Source: Rhodospirillaceae bacterium (GTDB taxonomy: Bacteria > Pseudomonadota > Alphaproteobacteria > DSM-16000 > Inquilinaceae). From it: 8,300 bases of DNA. A program made the translations under genes and the position numbers. Shown here one piece after another: positions 6,082 to 8,300 of this stretch (the first letter of the stretch is position 1; each line of letters begins with the position of its first letter). A model generated the notes under the pieces. It saw only the letters and a list, made by a program, of their open reading frames with translations, did not search any database and was not told the DNA's origin. Location: contig JAGQRL010000085.1 of assembly GCA_020425485.1 (NCBI GenBank), positions 896 to 9,195 on the forward strand, given 5' to 3'.

Positions 6082-6637
6082 GGGCCGGCCGGTTGCCGCC
6101 CCGCCGGGCCTGGAGGTGCGGCCGACCGCCGACCGGGTGCGCGAGGCGCTGTTCAACCGGCTGATCCACGGCAGCGGCGAACTGGGCGAAGGCAATCTGG
6201 TGGCCGGCGGCAACGTGCTGGATGCCTTCTGCGGTACCGGGGCGCTGGGCTTCGAAGCGCTGTCCCATGGGGCGGACCGTGTGGTCGCCCTGGAACGCGA
6301 TGCCAAGGTGGCGCGCGCGGCGGAACGCACCGCGCGGGCGCTGGGGTTTGCGGATGCCTGGTCGGTGCGGGTGGCCGATACGCTGAAGCCGCCGGCTGCG
6401 CCGGCCGCCTGCGATCTGGCGTTTCTCGATCCGCCCTATGGCGAGGATATCGCCGGGGCGGCCCTGGCGGCCCTGGCCGCCGCCGGCTGGATTGCCGCCG
6501 GAACCCTGTGCGCGCTGGAGCATGACCGCCGCTCGCCACCCACCCTGCCGGACGCGGCGATGCATCTGAGCACGCGGGCCTACGGCCGGGTGGCGATCAC
6601 CCTGGTGCGTTGGCAGCCGAGAGCGTTGAAGTTCTAG
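6056..6637 (+). CDS. rsmD: 16S rRNA (guanine(966)-N2)-methyltransferase RsmD
   Basis: A 193-residue SAM-dependent methyltransferase, the usual RsmD length. It opens VRITGGSHRGRPV and RPTADRVREALFNRL, the N-terminal signature of the family. Then come the SAM-binding motif VLDAFCGTGALGFEALSHG (54-72), the acidic residue ending motif II (ALERD, near 80-82) and the catalytic DPPYGED (125-131), which places the N2 amino group of guanine. RsmD methylates G966 (E. coli numbering) of 16S rRNA in the 30S subunit. The start chosen is GTG at 6056, because the family begins with the MRIxGGxxRGR pattern exactly here; the open frame upstream is a shadow of the rluB tail. It overlaps rluB by 26 bases, and only a weak GGGG precedes the start, which suggests translational coupling. 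Repeat copy B begins 2 bases after its TAG. Confidence 0.95.
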   Translation: MRITGGSHRGRPVAAPPGLEVRPTADRVREALFNRLIHGSGELGEGNLVAGGNVLDAFCGTGALGFEALSHGADRVVALERDAKVARAAERTARALGFADAWSVRVADTLKPPAAPAACDLAFLDPPYGEDIAGAALAALAAAGWIAAGTLCALEHDRRSPPTLPDAAMHLSTRAYGRVAITLVRWQPRALKF

Positions 6638-6639
6638 GC

Positions 6640-6748
6640 GGCACCAGCCCACGCCCCCACCCGGCCGCCCAATCAGCATACTGTCGTTGGGTGGCCGGGT
6701 GGGGGCGTGGGCCGGAGCCGAGTCCGCCGGAGGCGAAAACGCTTCAGG
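6640..6748. repeat. Dispersed palindromic repeat, copy B
   Basis: Arms 6640-6671 and 6688-6719 pair at 30 of 32 positions (29 Watson-Crick, 1 G-T) around a 16-base loop with ATCAGCATA. A smaller stem follows (CGCC, GGA, GGCG), then a tail ending CTTCAGG at 6748. Relative to copy A at 3051-3163 the whole unit is in the same orientation on the plus strand, with paired substitutions in the stem. It directly follows rsmD and can act as the 3' stem-loop of the rluB-rsmD transcript. Confidence 0.8.
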
Positions 6749-7000
6749 CTACGCGGCCGCTAGCGCAGACCGGATACCCAGAGGCGATCCTTGACAGGGA
6801 GTGCCGGCGGATCTACCACCCGCCGCGTCGTTGGATCCACGTCCAACCCCAAGCAGGCTTTATGTCAGAGACTGTCGCCCACCACTGACCGCATCGCGTG
6901 ACGATGCGGACGAGGCACTGCACCGGGGCATCCGGTGCGGCTGATGTGGTGTGTCTGCGGCCGACTGGATCGGCCCAGACCGGCATGAAGTCCAAGATCA
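6749..7000 (+). promoter_or_regulatory. Non-coding stretch and candidate promoter/leader of yjhX
   Basis: No convincing gene lies between repeat B and yjhX. A candidate promoter is TTGACA (6791-6796), 17 bases, then TACCAC (6814-6819; only three matches to a consensus -10). Downstream are three perfect small hairpins: 6830-6835 with 6842-6847 (6 bp), 6889-6896 with 6902-6909 (8 bp, CCGCATCG) and 6920-6926 with 6932-6938 (7 bp, GCACCGG). If the promoter is real, yjhX has a leader of about 175 nt containing all three. The stretch looks less GC-rich than its neighbours by eye. Confidence 0.35.
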
Positions 7001-7258
7001 ATGAACATATCGAAGGCAGAACAACGCGTTCTGCATGTCCTCGCCCAGGGCGGGCTGATCCGCCATGAGCGGGACGAGGGCGGGCGCATCGCCGAAGTCC
7101 ACTGCTTCACGCGCGACGGGTTCTGCATGGCGGAATTCGATCTGCCGCTGTTTCGCCGATTGAAGAAGCGGCGGCTGATCAGCTCACGCCAGGGCAAACC
7201 CTACCGGATCACCCGGCGGGGGCTCGATACCGTGCGGGCGCAACTGGACAACCGCTAG
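7001..7258 (+). CDS. yjhX: YjhX family protein (UPF0386), putative toxin
   Basis: The 85-residue product matches E. coli YjhX in length and almost end to end in pattern: MNISKAEQRVLHVLAQGG, then a basic/acidic strand region, FRRLKKRRLI, KPYRITRRGL and the identical ending VRAQLDNR. The family looks like a small winged-helix-type DNA-binding protein, which is inference from the helix pattern. YjhX of E. coli has been proposed as the toxin of a YjhX-YjhQ pair. No YjhQ-like acetyltransferase is next to it here: rsmD is upstream and a convergent MscS gene downstream. A toxin role in this organism is therefore unproven. The start ATG at 7001 fits the family exactly, but the Shine-Dalgarno is poor (GAAG about 10 bases upstream). 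The gene stands alone and is followed by a strong stem-loop. Confidence 0.92.
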   Translation: MNISKAEQRVLHVLAQGGLIRHERDEGGRIAEVHCFTRDGFCMAEFDLPLFRRLKKRRLISSRQGKPYRITRRGLDTVRAQLDNR

Positions 7259-7262
7259 CGCA

Positions 7263-7298
7263 AGGGGACCGGGGCAGTAGGAACCGCCCCGGTCCTCT
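7263..7298. terminator. Stem-loop between convergent yjhX and mscS-type gene
   Basis: Arms 7263-7275 (AGGGGACCGGGGC) and 7286-7298 (GCCCCGGTCCTCT) form a 13-bp stem with one G-T pair and a 10-base loop. It lies 5 bases after the yjhX stop and 14 bases from the stop of the opposing gene. It can serve both strands. There is no clear T-run on either side, only CTCTCG after the plus-strand arm. Confidence 0.7.
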
Positions 7299-7311
7299 CG
7301 CAGTGGAGAGC

Positions 7312-8300
7312 CTAGTGGTCGCCGTCGTTGCCGGGCGAGCTTTCCGCCGGGCTGTCGCCGCGCACATCCGGCGTATGGAACGGCTCGGCCGGCGGCGGCG
7401 GTGGCGGGGGCGGCGGCGACACCGCGGTGCCCATCTGCCCCGTCGCGGCGGGCGACGGCCGGTCGCCGAAGCCCTTGGCCAGCGCTTCCGTCAGCTTCGG
7501 CGCGTCCATGGTGACGTTGGCGGGCGGCGCCTGGCCGGCCTTGTCGACGCCGAAATACAGCGTCATGTGCGGGAACGGGATCTCGATCCCCAGCTCGTCG
7601 AAGCGCTTCTTCATGCGCCGATTGAACTCGCGGCCGACATACCACTGCTTGATCGGCTTGGTCTTGAAGCGCGCCTTGATGATCACCGCGCTGTCGCCAA
7701 AGCTGTCGACGCCGAGGATCTCGATGGGTGCGAGGATCTCGCGGCCATAGTCCAGGTCGGCTTCCAGCTCTTCGCCGAGCTGCTTCACCACCTCGATCAC
7801 CTGGTCCACGTCCTCCCGATAGGCGATGCCGATGTCGAAGACGTAGAAGGAGAAGTCCCGCGTCATGTTCTGAACCTGGGACACCTGGCTGAACGGGATG
7901 GTGTAGACGTTGCCGGCCAGGTCGCGCATGCGGATGGAACGGATGCTCATGGCTTCCACCAGGCCGCCATTGCCGCCGACCACCACCACGTCGCCGACCG
8001 AGATGGTGTCCTCCAGCAGGATGAACAGGCCGGTGATCACGTCCTGCACCAGCGTCTGGGCGCCGAAGCCGATGGCCAGGCCGATCACGCCGGCACCGGC
8101 CAAGAGCGGCGCGATGTCGATGCCGATTTCCGACAGCACCACCAGGGTGGAGACGGTGGCCAGCACCACCAGGGCGGCGCTGCGCATCAGCGGCAGCACG
8201 GTGCGGATGCGCGCACTGTGGGCGGGCGCCCCGTCGTCGCCGGTGCGGCCGAGGAAGCGTTCGATGATGCCGCGGATCACCTCCCAGGCGAAAATGGCCA
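7312..8300 (-). CDS. MscS family mechanosensitive ion channel (5' end outside window)
   Basis: The frame is open to the right edge (before VIRGIIERFL it reads AIFAWE), so the N-terminus is missing; the GTG at 8280 is internal. Visible in order: a hydrophobic segment (ALVVLATVSTLVVLSEIGI), the pore-lining helix region APLLAGAGVIGLAIGFGAQT, then VQDVITGLFILLEDTISVGD. The MscS beta domain follows (VEAMSIRSIRMRD, IPFSQV) and the alpha/beta C-terminal domain ends in the typical EIPFPHMTLYFG. These channels open under membrane tension and release solutes during hypo-osmotic shock. After the channel domains comes a tail of about 80 residues, probably disordered and cytoplasmic, with nine consecutive prolines (codons 7390-7416). 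The missing N-terminus prevents telling small from large MscS-type paralogues. It is convergent with yjhX across a shared stem-loop. Confidence 0.95.
   Translation of the reverse strand, partial: AIFAWEVIRGIIERFLGRTGDDGAPAHSARIRTVLPLMRSAALVVLATVSTLVVLSEIGIDIAPLLAGAGVIGLAIGFGAQTLVQDVITGLFILLEDTISVGDVVVVGGNGGLVEAMSIRSIRMRDLAGNVYTIPFSQVSQVQNMTRDFSFYVFDIGIAYREDVDQVIEVVKQLGEELEADLDYGREILAPIEILGVDSFGDSAVIIKARFKTKPIKQWYVGREFNRRMKKRFDELGIEIPFPHMTLYFGVDKAGQAPPANVTMDAPKLTEALAKGFGDRPSPAATGQMGTAVSPPPPPPPPPAEPFHTPDVRGDSPAESSPGNDGDH

Noticed and set aside
6813..7001. 62-codon minus-strand frame upstream of yjhX
   Set aside because: No ribosome-binding site, mixed codon use and no family resemblance; it overlaps the likely yjhX leader.
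6985..7068. Short plus-strand frame MKSKINEHIEG... overlapping the yjhX start
   Set aside because: Out of frame with yjhX, no good ribosome-binding site; probably chance, although an upstream frame with a regulatory role cannot be excluded.
1..8300. CRISPR arrays, tRNA/rRNA genes, transposases, integrases and phage genes
   Set aside because: None found: the only repeats are the palindromic pair, the 14-bp triplicate and the in-gene 36-bp duplication, and no mobile-element protein is encoded.

Overview
The window is a GC-rich stretch of ordinary bacterial chromosome. It most likely comes from an alphaproteobacterium, perhaps near the Rhodospirillales. The reasons are strong G/C bias at third codon positions, a DUF3126 protein (a family known mainly from Alphaproteobacteria), an rluB-like gene overlapping rsmD, and the mix of housekeeping genes. 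The order is inferred from general resemblance only.

Left part (1-2107): the last codons of an unidentified plus-strand gene run into a convergent NAD(P)-binding SDR-type gene (815 to 65, minus). That gene is broken by a single-base frameshift in a run of six C. Divergent to it is rarD (1082-2107), a DMT-superfamily permease. rarD ends in a short gap holding three tandem 14-bp units and a perfect 10-bp stem-loop, which separates it from the convergent rpsD.

Middle part (2229-4912): three minus-strand genes follow one another in transcription order: trmJ (tRNA 2'-O-methyltransferase), a DUF3126 gene and rpsD (ribosomal protein S4). rpsD appears to have its own promoter and a leader of about 150 nt with three small hairpins. 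Between the DUF3126 gene and rpsD lies a long hairpin repeat. Divergent from trmJ is a short rubrerythrin-like ferritin-fold protein with all its di-iron ligands but no rubredoxin domain.

Right part (5011-8300): an RluB/RsuA-type rRNA pseudouridine synthase with a long basic tail overlaps rsmD (16S rRNA guanine methyltransferase) by 26 bases. A second copy of the long hairpin repeat starts 2 bases after the rsmD stop. Then come about 250 bases without a gene, with a candidate promoter and stem-loops, leading to yjhX (UPF0386). A strong stem-loop separates yjhX from a convergent MscS-type channel gene that runs off the right edge.

The theme is translation: S4, a tRNA methyltransferase, an rRNA pseudouridine synthase and an rRNA methyltransferase. 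I see no CRISPR array, transposase, phage gene, tRNA or rRNA. The most interesting signal is the pair of roughly 110-bp intergenic repeats at 3051-3163 and 6640-6748. Each folds into a 32-bp stem with a 16-nt loop. The two copies differ by paired substitutions that keep the stem intact, which suggests a selected structure, probably a dispersed palindromic element or bidirectional terminator.
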